Source: an uncultured Mediterraneibacter sp. (GTDB taxonomy: Bacteria > Bacillota > Clostridia > Lachnospirales > Lachnospiraceae). Taken from it: a DNA stretch of 64,000 bases. The notes beneath the pieces were generated by a model that did no database searches, had not been told where the DNA came from, and saw only the letters and a program-made list of their open reading frames with translations. Position numbers and translations under genes: made by a program. Positions 57,245 to 64,000 of this stretch are shown here, one piece after another. Numbering within the stretch: position 1 is the stretch's first letter; each line of letters opens with the position of its first letter. The DNA lies in NCBI RefSeq assembly GCF_934309415.1, contig NZ_CAKRDI010000003.1:118945-182944 (forward strand), in the 5' to 3' direction.

Positions 57245-58519
57245 ATGTATAAGAAGGAAATGATTGCCATGCTGCTGGCGGGCGGACAGGGCAGTCGACT
57301 GGGAGTACTTACATCAAAAGTGGCCAAACCAGCCGTATCTTTTGGTGGCAAGTACCGCATTATTGATTTTCCGCTGAGTAACTGTATAAATTCAGGGATT
57401 GATACTGTGGGTGTTTTAACTCAGTATCAGCCGTTGCGTCTGAATACCCATATTGGAATTGGTATTCCGTGGGATTTGGACAGAAACGTAGGAGGCGTTT
57501 CAATTCTTCCACCGTATGAAAAAAGCTCCAACAGTGAGTGGTATACGGGTACGGCGAATGCTATTTATCAGAATCTGAATTATATGGAGACATTTAATCC
57601 GGATTATGTGCTGATATTATCAGGTGACCATATTTATAAGATGGATTATGAAGTAATGCTGGATTTCCATAAGGCAAATCATGCGGATGTGACGATTGCT
57701 GCCATGCCGGTTCCAATGGAAGAAGCGAGCAGGTTTGGAATTGTTGTAACAGACAGTGACAGCCAGATCAGGGAATTCGAGGAAAAACCGGAAAAACCAA
57801 GCAGTAATCTCGCATCTATGGGAATTTACATATTTAGCTGGCCGGTGCTCAGAGATGCATTGATCCAGTTAAAAGATCAGCCAAACTGTGACTTCGGAAA
57901 ACATATTATTCCATATTGTCACGAAAAAGGAGACAGGCTGTTTGCTTACGAGTTTAATGGCTACTGGAAAGATGTCGGAACACTGAGCTCTTACTGGGAA
58001 GCGAATATGGAGCTGATTGATATTATTCCGGAATTCAATCTTTATGAGGAATTCTGGAAGATCTATACAAACAGTGCGAATATCCCACCGCAGTATATTG
58101 CAGAGAATGGAGTAGTGGACAAGTGTATCATATCTAACGGATGTGAGATTTACGGTGAAGTTCATAACTCTGTGCTTGGTGGAAGTGTAACGGTCGGAAA
58201 AGGCAGCGTGATTCGCGATTCCATTATCATGCAGGGAGTAACAATCGGTGAAAACTGTGTAATTGATAAAGCAATCATCGCAGAAGATACAAAAATCGGA
58301 AATGATGTATCGATTGGAATCGGAAGCGAAGTGCCGAACAAGATGAAACCGAATATTTACAGTGGTGGTCTTGCGACCATTGGTGAGAATTCTGTAATAC
58401 CGGGCGGTGTTCAGATTGGAAAGAACACAGCTGTAAGTGGAGTGACTTCACCTGATGACTACAACAATGGAGTGCTGGAAAGCGGAGAGACATTAATAAA
58501 GGCAGGTGACAGAGTATGA
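57245..58519 (+). CDS. glgC: Glucose-1-phosphate adenylyltransferase
   Basis: The 424-residue enzyme makes ADP-glucose for glycogen. The nucleotide-binding start [21 protein letters not shown] is intact, DHIYKMDY holds the metal-binding Asp, and the C-terminal third is a left-handed beta-helix with hexapeptide-type repeats ([20 protein letters not shown]). It overlaps glgD by four bases, so the two are co-translated. Confidence 0.95.
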   Translation: MYKKEMIAMLLAGGQGSRLGVLTSKVAKPAVSFGGKYRIIDFPLSNCINSGIDTVGVLTQYQPLRLNTHIGIGIPWDLDRNVGGVSILPPYEKSSNSEWYTGTANAIYQNLNYMETFNPDYVLILSGDHIYKMDYEVMLDFHKANHADVTIAAMPVPMEEASRFGIVVTDSDSQIREFEEKPEKPSSNLASMGIYIFSWPVLRDALIQLKDQPNCDFGKHIIPYCHEKGDRLFAYEFNGYWKDVGTLSSYWEANMELIDIIPEFNLYEEFWKIYTNSANIPPQYIAENGVVDKCIISNGCEIYGEVHNSVLGGSVTVGKGSVIRDSIIMQGVTIGENCVIDKAIIAEDTKIGNDVSIGIGSEVPNKMKPNIYSGGLATIGENSVIPGGVQIGKNTAVSGVTSPDDYNNGVLESGETLIKAGDRV

Positions 58520-59634
58520 GAGCAGTAGGAATTATTTTAGCAGGCGGTAACAGCAGAAAGATGCGGGAGCTTACTTCCAGACGAGCTGCAGCAGCAATGC
58601 CGATAGCAGGAAGTTATCGTGCCATTGACTTTACTCTGAGTAATATGACAAATTCTCATATTCAGAAAGTCGCAGTGCTGACACAGTACAACGCAAGATC
58701 GCTGAATGAACATCTGAATTCTTCCAAGTGGTGGAATTTTGGAAGAAAACAGGGGGGACTGTATGTATTTACTCCGACGATCACAGATGACAATGGTTAC
58801 TGGTATCGCGGAACAGCAGATGCGATTTATCAGAACCTTGATTTCCTGAGAAGATGCCATGAACCGTATGTGATCATCACATCCGGCGATGCAGTCTATA
58901 AGATGGATTATAACAAAGTACTGGAGTACCATATTGCAAAGAAAGCAGACATTACAGTTGTGTGCAAGGAACTTGGACCGGGAGAGGATGCAACAAGATT
59001 TGGAACAGTTAAGATGAATGAAGCATGCAGAATTGAAGAATTCGAAGAAAAACCAATGGTTGCACATTCCCAGACGATTTCTACAGGAATCTATGTCATC
59101 CGCAGAAGACAGCTGATCGATCTGATCGAGCGCTGTGCAGAAGAGGACAGACATGATTTTGTAACAGATATTCTGATTCGCTATAAGAATCTGAAGAAAA
59201 TATATGGCTATAAGATAAACAGTTATTGGAACAATATATCAAGTGTTGATGCATATTACCGGACAAACATGGATTTCCTGAAACCAGAAGTACGGAATTA
59301 TTTCTTCAAAGAGCTTCCGAGTGTTTATTCTAAAGTAAGTGACCAGCCGCCGGCAAAATACAATCCGGGCGCAGTCGTTAAGAACAGTCTTGTAGGAAGC
59401 GGAAGTATCATCAATGGTACAGTGGAAAATTCTGTTATTTTCAAAAAGGTTTTTGTTGGAAATAACTGTGTGATCAAAAACTCGATCATTCTGAACGATG
59501 TATATTTGGGGGACAATACATATATTGAAAACTGTATTGTAGAGAGCAGAGATACGATCAGAGCGAATACGAGACATGTGGGCGAAAATGAAATTAAAGT
59601 AGTTGTTGAAAAGAATGAAAGGTATGCATTATAA
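58516..59634 (+). CDS. glgD: GlgC-like regulatory subunit GlgD
   Basis: A 372-residue homologue of GlgC. The glycine-rich loop is altered to [14 protein letters not shown] (GlgC has [12 protein letters not shown]). The metal Asp context [10 protein letters not shown] is kept, and the C-terminal beta-helix is shorter. In Firmicutes GlgD forms a heterotetramer with GlgC and raises its activity while being inactive alone. Overlap with glgC supports one complex. Confidence 0.92.
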   Translation: MRAVGIILAGGNSRKMRELTSRRAAAAMPIAGSYRAIDFTLSNMTNSHIQKVAVLTQYNARSLNEHLNSSKWWNFGRKQGGLYVFTPTITDDNGYWYRGTADAIYQNLDFLRRCHEPYVIITSGDAVYKMDYNKVLEYHIAKKADITVVCKELGPGEDATRFGTVKMNEACRIEEFEEKPMVAHSQTISTGIYVIRRRQLIDLIERCAEEDRHDFVTDILIRYKNLKKIYGYKINSYWNNISSVDAYYRTNMDFLKPEVRNYFFKELPSVYSKVSDQPPAKYNPGAVVKNSLVGSGSIINGTVENSVIFKKVFVGNNCVIKNSIILNDVYLGDNTYIENCIVESRDTIRANTRHVGENEIKVVVEKNERYAL

Positions 59635-59677
59635 ATGATCCAGCCCGATAATGCAAATGAGAAAGGAGACCAGTAAT

Positions 59678-59962
59678 ATGCAGATTACAGATGTACGAGT
59701 GAGAAAGGTAGCAAAAGAAGGGAAGCTTAAGGCGGTAGTGTCTATTACAATAGATGATGAATTTGTAGTTCATGATATTAAAGTTATTGAAGGAGAAAAA
59801 GGACTTTTTATTGCAATGCCAAGCAAGAAAGCACTTGATGGAGAGTACCGCGATATTGCACACCCGATCAATTCCGGCACAAGAGAGCGGATTCAGACAA
59901 CAATTCTTGGAAGATACCAGGAAGCTTTGGATGAGGAAGAAGCTGTAGTTGATGAAATGTAA
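59678..59962 (+). CDS. spoVG: Septation/sporulation regulator SpoVG
   Basis: The 94-residue SpoVG, a small nucleic-acid-binding regulator acting in sporulation and other global programmes. [23 protein letters not shown] and the helix-containing [19 protein letters not shown] segment are typical. I use ATG 59678, seven bases after GAAAGGAGA; the frame is open to 59651. It lies 43 bp after glgD and before a terminator. Confidence 0.95.
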   Translation: MQITDVRVRKVAKEGKLKAVVSITIDDEFVVHDIKVIEGEKGLFIAMPSKKALDGEYRDIAHPINSGTRERIQTTILGRYQEALDEEEAVVDEM

Positions 59963-60005
59963 AGTGGTCAGCCTTTAAAAGGCGGGAACAGGGGAATGAA
60001 AAAGT

Positions 60006-60048
60006 AAAGGATGGGGAATGGACGTAAAATCTGTTCCCCATCCTTTTT
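60006..60048. terminator. Terminator between spoVG and rluA-type gene
   Basis: AAAGGATGGGGAA and TTCCCCATCCTTT pair perfectly; T-rich tracts follow on both strands, so it can serve both convergent genes. Confidence 0.88.
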
Positions 60049-60053
60049 CGCGA

Positions 60054-60812
60054 TCATATAACTTCCGGGAGTTCAAAACAAAGGAGCTTTCCGGTTGAAG
60101 GATGCTTAAATTCCAGACGGTATGCACAGAGCATGAGCTGAGAATATGCAGTCTCTGTTGGATGCGTGTTATATTTTTTGTCTCCGACAAGTGGACAGCC
60201 GGCATGTGACATCTGAACACGAATCTGGTGATGACGTCCGGTATCAAGATGAATGACCAGATGACTGAGTGTTTCACCGGAAGTAGTCAGCTCTGTACGT
60301 GTTACTTTATAATGAAGCCGTGCAAGTTTGGCTCCTGAAGCATCCTTTGAGCAGATATGTGAGACATTTGCTCTGGCATCTTTGATAAGGTAATCTTCCA
60401 GATCAGCTTCCGTTTCCGAAGGAACGCCGTGAACAACTGCGCGGTAATATTTCCCAAAACCGGAAGTGGTGAGCTGCTGGTTCAGATTTTTGGCAGCAGC
60501 CGGAGTTTTTGCGAAGACCAGAAGCCCTTCTACCGGCTGATCAAGACGATGGATCAAAGCCAGATAAGGTTCCTTTCTGGCAGTCTGTGGCTGCGTGCGT
60601 CTGGCAGAACCGGAGGTGGCAGGAGTATTCGAAGCACGTTGCTGTGCAGAAGGCTCTGCTTTCAGATTATGTGGCTGAGCAAGATAAGTTTTTAAAATGC
60701 TGACCATGTCCTTTGTACCGATTCTGCTGCTCTGGGTGGGTATGCCGGCCGGCTTGTGGCAGACAAGAATTTCGGAATCTTCGTAAATAATTTCAGGTGA
60801 ATTTGATCTCAT
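60054..60812 (-). CDS. RluA family pseudouridine synthase
   Basis: A 252-residue enzyme that isomerises uridines in rRNA or tRNA. The catalytic motif is ALIHRLDQPVEGLLVFAKT with the essential Asp, and HQIRVQMSHAGCPLVGDKKY is the second conserved region. No S4 domain is visible at the N-terminus, and a low-complexity insert (about residues 50-85) precedes the catalytic loop. The target position is unknown. Confidence 0.92.
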   Translation of the reverse strand: MRSNSPEIIYEDSEILVCHKPAGIPTQSSRIGTKDMVSILKTYLAQPHNLKAEPSAQQRASNTPATSGSARRTQPQTARKEPYLALIHRLDQPVEGLLVFAKTPAAAKNLNQQLTTSGFGKYYRAVVHGVPSETEADLEDYLIKDARANVSHICSKDASGAKLARLHYKVTRTELTTSGETLSHLVIHLDTGRHHQIRVQMSHAGCPLVGDKKYNTHPTETAYSQLMLCAYRLEFKHPSTGKLLCFELPEVI

Positions 60813-60884
60813 AAATAAATCCTTTCAGGAAGAATTGACAATTTGTTCTGTTACGTCTAAACTGAATTATAATGCAAATATCCT

Positions 60885-60952
60885 CATATCTGATCAGTGG
60901 AGTGAGCAGATATGGTGTGAATAAGAACTGTAAATGTACTGTGAACAGTAAC
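60885..60952 (+). repeat. Structured repeat, module C with half A
   Basis: CATATCTGATCA (60885-60896) pairs with TGAGCAGATATG (60903-60914) at 11 of 12 positions around loop GTGGAG. The loop is the same as in the 1.2-kb copy although the stem sequence is different. CTGTGAACAGTAAC (60939-60952) is a half module A. It lies just after a TATAAT at 60868-60873, in the xpaC leader. Confidence 0.65.
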
Positions 60953-60997
60953 ATAAATGTAGAAGAAGGTCAAGTATTTTAAGGAGATAATACAGAC

Positions 60998-62269
60998 ATG
61001 AATAATGAATGGGAACGCTTTGGAGATGAGATAAAGCGTACAATTCAGGATGCGGTGGATTCTCAGGATTTCAGCAGACTGAATCAGACAATTACGAATA
61101 CAGTAAATATGGCGATGGAGAATGTGTCAAGAGGCCTGAAGAATGGAGGCTGGTACAGAAAACCTTCTCAGAACTATGGCACAGATCAACGGCAGCATCA
61201 GAACGCCGGATCGGAACAGTATAATTATGACTACAAGGAAGTAAATACACCGAACACAGGAAAAACGCAGAACAGACAGGGCAGTGGAACCATGCAGCCT
61301 CCTGCACCGGTGAAACCGCGCTATTTGAAAGCAACAGCTCCAAAGATCGGTGGTGTATTCCTGGCGGTTACAGGCGGGATATTCGGAGCGGGAACATTGA
61401 TCTTCCTGCTGTTTATGATTATTGGCCTGGCAGTTACTACAATTGATCTGGCCGGTGGAATTGTTACGGGAGTATTTGCTGTTGTTCTGGCATTATTTAT
61501 CGGAATGACGGCAACCGGCATTAATATGGTAGGAAGCGTATCAAGATTTAGAAAATATGTTTCAATCATTCAGGAAAGGGAATTTTGTGACATAAAAGAG
61601 ATTGCAGAAAAGACAGGAAGAAATGCAAAGACAGTTCTGAAAGATGTGAAAAAGATGATTCGTAAGGGTTGGTTCTGCCAGGGCCATCTGGATGAGAAAG
61701 AATCCTGTCTGATCGTCAGTGATGATGCATGGAATCAGTATACAAGCCTGATGGATCATCTGCATCAGGAAAAGGCAGAACAGGAAGCAGCGGCAGAACG
61801 GGTGCGTCAGCAGTATGAGAGTCTGTCACCGGAAGTTCAGAAGATCGTGGAAGCGGGAGACGAGTATGTGAAACGAATCCATGAAGCCAATGACAAGATA
61901 CCGGGCGTGGAGATCTCTGCAAAAATCTCAAGAATGGAACTGCTGGTAGACCGTATCTTTGACCGTGTGGAACAGAATCCGGATTCGGTGGAGGATATCC
62001 GAAAACTGATGGATTATTATCTGCCAACGACAATGAAACTGCTGGAAGCTTATGAAGAACTGGATGCACAGCCGATTCAGGGAGAGAATATCGTTTCTTC
62101 TAAAAAGGAAATCGAAAGTACACTGGATACATTGAATGTTGCTTTTGAAAAACTTCTGGATGAGCTGTTTCAGGATACAGCGTGGGATCTCTCGTCCGAT
62201 ATTTCAGTGTTGCATACAATGCTTGCACAGGAGGGACTTACAGAAGACGGTCTGAAGAAACGTAAATAA
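60998..62269 (+). CDS. xpaC: XpaC-like protein (5-bromo-4-chloroindolyl phosphate hydrolysis family)
   Basis: A 423-residue protein with a polar N-terminal region (1-105), two membrane helices (about 117-180), then a cytoplasmic part with a helical region (EIAEKTGRNAKTVLKDVKKM) and the XpaC-type C-terminal helical domain (DYYLPTTMKLLEAYEELD). Despite the family name no enzyme activity is established. The telA-type gene follows after 22 bp, the pairing found as yceG/yceH-like or xpaC-yaaN in Bacillus, so they probably act together in envelope stress. Confidence 0.82.
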   Translation: MNNEWERFGDEIKRTIQDAVDSQDFSRLNQTITNTVNMAMENVSRGLKNGGWYRKPSQNYGTDQRQHQNAGSEQYNYDYKEVNTPNTGKTQNRQGSGTMQPPAPVKPRYLKATAPKIGGVFLAVTGGIFGAGTLIFLLFMIIGLAVTTIDLAGGIVTGVFAVVLALFIGMTATGINMVGSVSRFRKYVSIIQEREFCDIKEIAEKTGRNAKTVLKDVKKMIRKGWFCQGHLDEKESCLIVSDDAWNQYTSLMDHLHQEKAEQEAAAERVRQQYESLSPEVQKIVEAGDEYVKRIHEANDKIPGVEISAKISRMELLVDRIFDRVEQNPDSVEDIRKLMDYYLPTTMKLLEAYEELDAQPIQGENIVSSKKEIESTLDTLNVAFEKLLDELFQDTAWDLSSDISVLHTMLAQEGLTEDGLKKRK

Positions 62270-62291
62270 AATCTATGGAGGACATAAGATT

Positions 62292-63428
62292 ATGAATGAT
62301 GCATTTAAAGACATGGACACAGCTCCAACACTGACACTGGATCCGTTTTCGGCAGCGGAAGAAAAACAGGAACCGGCTGTTCAGGAAGAACCTGCAATGG
62401 ATGAAACAATTCTGAGTGAAGAAGAACGAAGAATGGTAGATGCCTTTGCACAGCAGATCGATCTGACGAATTCGGCGATGATTCTTCAGTATGGGGCGGG
62501 AACTCAGAAAAAGATGGCAGATTTCTCTGCATCGGCACTTGAGAACGTCAAATCAAAGGATCTTGGTGAAGTAGGAGATCTGTTAGGTGGCGTTGTAAAA
62601 GAGCTGAAAGATTTTGATGCAGAGGAAGAAAAAGGATTTTTAGGTATCTTCAAGAAAGCATCTAATAAGATTGATTCCATGAAGACAAAATATGTGAAAG
62701 CGGAAGCAAATGTAAATCAGATCGTGAAAGTGCTGGAATCACATCAGGTGCAGCTGATGAAGGATGTAGCGATTCTTGATAAGATGTATGAATTGAATCT
62801 TACCTATTTCAAAGAACTTTCCATGTACATTCTTGCAGGAAAGAAGAAGCTGAATGAAGTGAAAAACGGTCAGCTGGCAGAAATGATGGCAAAGGCAGAA
62901 GCGAGCGGACTTCCGGAAGATGCACAGGCAGCCAAAGATCTGGACTCCATGTGTAATCGGTTTGAAAAGAAACTGCATGACCTGGAACTGACTCGCATGA
63001 TTTCTATTCAGACAGCACCGCAGATCCGTCTGATCCAGAATAATGATACTATGATGGTAGAGAAGATTCAGTCAACCGTTGTAAATACAATCCCGCTGTG
63101 GAAGAGTCAGATGGTTCTTACACTTGGAGTACAGCATTCTACACAGGCAGCAGAAGCACAGCGCCAGGTGACAGATATGACGAATGAATTGCTCCGCAAG
63201 AACGCAGAGAAGCTGAAGCTGGCTACCGTGGAGACTGCGAAAGAATCTGAGCGAGGAATCGTAGATATGGAGACATTAAAGGCAACGAACGAGTCCCTGA
63301 TCGCAACTTTTGATGAGGTGATGAATATTCAGCGGGAAGGAAGACAGAAACGTCAGGAAGCCGAAGCAGAACTTCAGAATATGGAGAATGAGCTCAAAGC
63401 AAAACTTCTTCAGATCAGTAACTCTTGA
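62292..63428 (+). CDS. TelA family toxic anion resistance protein
   Basis: A 378-residue, mainly helical cytoplasmic protein of the TelA/KlaA/YaaN family. Members are linked to tellurite and cell-envelope stress resistance, but their molecular role is unknown. The LGVQHSTQAAEAQRQVTDMTNELLR segment (seen as LGVQHSTQAAEAQRQV and TDMTNELLR) and the following NAEKLKLATVETAKESERGI are conserved. Its stop codon overlaps the -35 of the proS T-box promoter. Confidence 0.88.
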   Translation: MNDAFKDMDTAPTLTLDPFSAAEEKQEPAVQEEPAMDETILSEEERRMVDAFAQQIDLTNSAMILQYGAGTQKKMADFSASALENVKSKDLGEVGDLLGGVVKELKDFDAEEEKGFLGIFKKASNKIDSMKTKYVKAEANVNQIVKVLESHQVQLMKDVAILDKMYELNLTYFKELSMYILAGKKKLNEVKNGQLAEMMAKAEASGLPEDAQAAKDLDSMCNRFEKKLHDLELTRMISIQTAPQIRLIQNNDTMMVEKIQSTVVNTIPLWKSQMVLTLGVQHSTQAAEAQRQVTDMTNELLRKNAEKLKLATVETAKESERGIVDMETLKATNESLIATFDEVMNIQREGRQKRQEAEAELQNMENELKAKLLQISNS

Positions 63429-63453
63429 CAGCTGCCAGAATATCAGTTAGAAT
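63425..63453 (+). promoter_or_regulatory. Promoter for the T-box leader and proS
   Basis: TTGACA (63425-63430) overlapping the telA-type stop codon, 17-bp spacer, TAGAAT (63448-63453). Confidence 0.8.
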
Positions 63454-63469
63454 CACATTTGATAACTGA

Positions 63470-63716
63470 CGTTGAACGGGAATAGTAGATACGCTGCATG
63501 CTTCAGAGAGAAGGCGGCTGGTGAGAGCCTTCGCATTACGGTATGGAACCGGCCCGGGAGTCTCTGTATGAAAGTACAGCGTAGAGCCTGCGTTAAAGGA
63601 GAAGCAAGTGAATGTAGATGTGACATTAAAAATCTCAGCATTTACATTAATTAGGGTGGTACCGCCGAGACATTCGGTCCCTATCGTGGGGATGAATGTC
63701 CCGGCGATTTTTTTTA
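63470..63716 (+). promoter_or_regulatory. T-box riboswitch controlling proS
   Basis: The leader has a Stem I with an AGTAG motif on its 5' side. The probable specifier loop is GGAACCGG, where CCG (63549-63551, proline) follows GAA. The canonical T-box bulge AGGGTGGTACCGCC lies at 63653-63666. The terminator CGCCG...CCCGGCG follows and ends in eight T. Uncharged tRNA-Pro should stabilise the antiterminator and let proS be transcribed. The tRNA-Pro(CGG) gene at 755-828 could pair with this specifier exactly. Confidence 0.9.
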
Positions 63717-63800
63717 TATCAGGAAAGTACTCTTTCCTAATATGTAAAAACGCTCCGCGAAGATGCACTCTAGAGTGTGCCAAGGCACATCTTTTGTTTT
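63715..63800 (+). repeat. Repeat D, copy 3, in the proS leader
   Basis: ATCAGGAAAG and CTTTCCTAAT form the opening hairpin, followed by AAAACGCTCCGCGAAGATGC and GTGTGCCAAGGCACAT with CTTTTG. It starts in the T-tract of the T-box terminator and lies about 130 bp before the proS start. Confidence 0.75.
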
Positions 63801-63930
63801 AAGCTCTGAGGGGGAAGGGTATAAAAACAATGTAAGTCTTTTCGGAGAAAAATGATGGAAACAGAGTGTTACTGTTATACTTCGAAACAAATTAAAAAAG
63901 ATAAAAGAAGATGAAAAAGGAGAAAGAACA

Positions 63931-64000
63931 ATGGCAAAGAAATTAGTACAGAATATCACTGCCAGAGAAGAAGATTTCGCTCAGTGGTATACAGACGTTG
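63931..64000 (+). CDS. proS: Prolyl-tRNA synthetase, 5' end (continues beyond window)
   Basis: The frame MAKKLVQNITAREEDFAQWY matches the N-terminus of the ProS form found in clostridia and archaea. It starts at ATG 63931 after AAAGGAGAAAGA and runs off the window after 23 codons. The T-box leader with a proline specifier supports the call. ProS charges tRNA-Pro in the cytoplasm. Confidence 0.88.
   Translation, partial: MAKKLVQNITAREEDFAQWYTDV

Overview
The window is a chromosomal stretch from a low-to-mid GC, endospore-forming Firmicute, most probably a gut Lachnospiraceae (Blautia/Dorea/Mediterraneibacter-like). Reasons: strong AGGAGG ribosome binding sites; sporulation genes (spoIIR, spoVG, a SPOCS/LysM coat-type protein); a large Bacillus-type SRP RNA; a GlgC/GlgD pair; a V-type (Ntp) ATPase operon; a T-box leader; and short intergenic structured repeats. 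The genes are housekeeping in character. I see no prophage, intact insertion sequence, CRISPR array or toxin-antitoxin island.

Layout: (1) 1-5 kb: 3' end of dapF, tRNA-Gln/tRNA-Pro on the minus strand, an orphan CHASE-domain hybrid histidine kinase, and azlCD. (2) 5-13.3 kb: an M20 dipeptidase, a fluoride riboswitch driving a cation/proton antiporter, an AGCS symporter, tRNA-Leu, a MATE exporter, plsC and luxS. (3) 13.5-20 kb: a collinear run of a PrcB-like lipoprotein, SPOCS/LysM protein, ispE, a GntR regulator, spoIIR, a CDF transporter and an acyl-ACP thioesterase. (4) 20-24.6 kb: DUF2798 protein, SRP RNA, a B12-binding radical SAM protein, a 33-residue membrane protein, an AIR-synthase-like protein and trmL. 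(5) 25-33.8 kb: ntpFIKECGABD, a V-ATPase whose K subunit carries the sodium-site residues. (6) 34-36 kb: tcdA and a rhodanese-TtcA-like fusion. (7) 36-49 kb: rpmG-secE-nusG-rplK-rplA-rplJL, an M20 peptidase and rpoBC. (8) 49.5-57 kb on the minus strand: a KdpDE-like two-component pair, then murC, a DnaD-domain primosome protein, dnaI and prs. (9) 57-64 kb: glgCD, spoVG, rluA-type synthase, xpaC-telA and a T-box-controlled proS.

Cis-regulation stands out more than the proteins. Between murC and the dnaD-dnaI genes lie seven DnaA boxes, all in one orientation, spaced at 11-12 or 20-21 bp so that they fall on one helical face; an eighth overlaps the putative -10. rplK and rplA each carry a leader that imitates the L1-binding site of 23S rRNA. 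rplJ has an L10 leader. spoIIR has a hairpin that buries its Shine-Dalgarno sequence. luxS has an unexplained strong leader hairpin. Several promoters are followed almost at once by an intrinsic terminator.

Two families of dispersed structured repeats recur between genes. One is modular (A hairpin, B double hairpin, C hairpin with constant loop GTGGAG) and shows compensatory base changes between copies. The other (D) starts within or right after the T-tracts of intrinsic terminators in the two clear insertion cases, and sits in the proS leader. I do not recognise either as a named element; they and the DnaA-box array are the best candidates for something undescribed.
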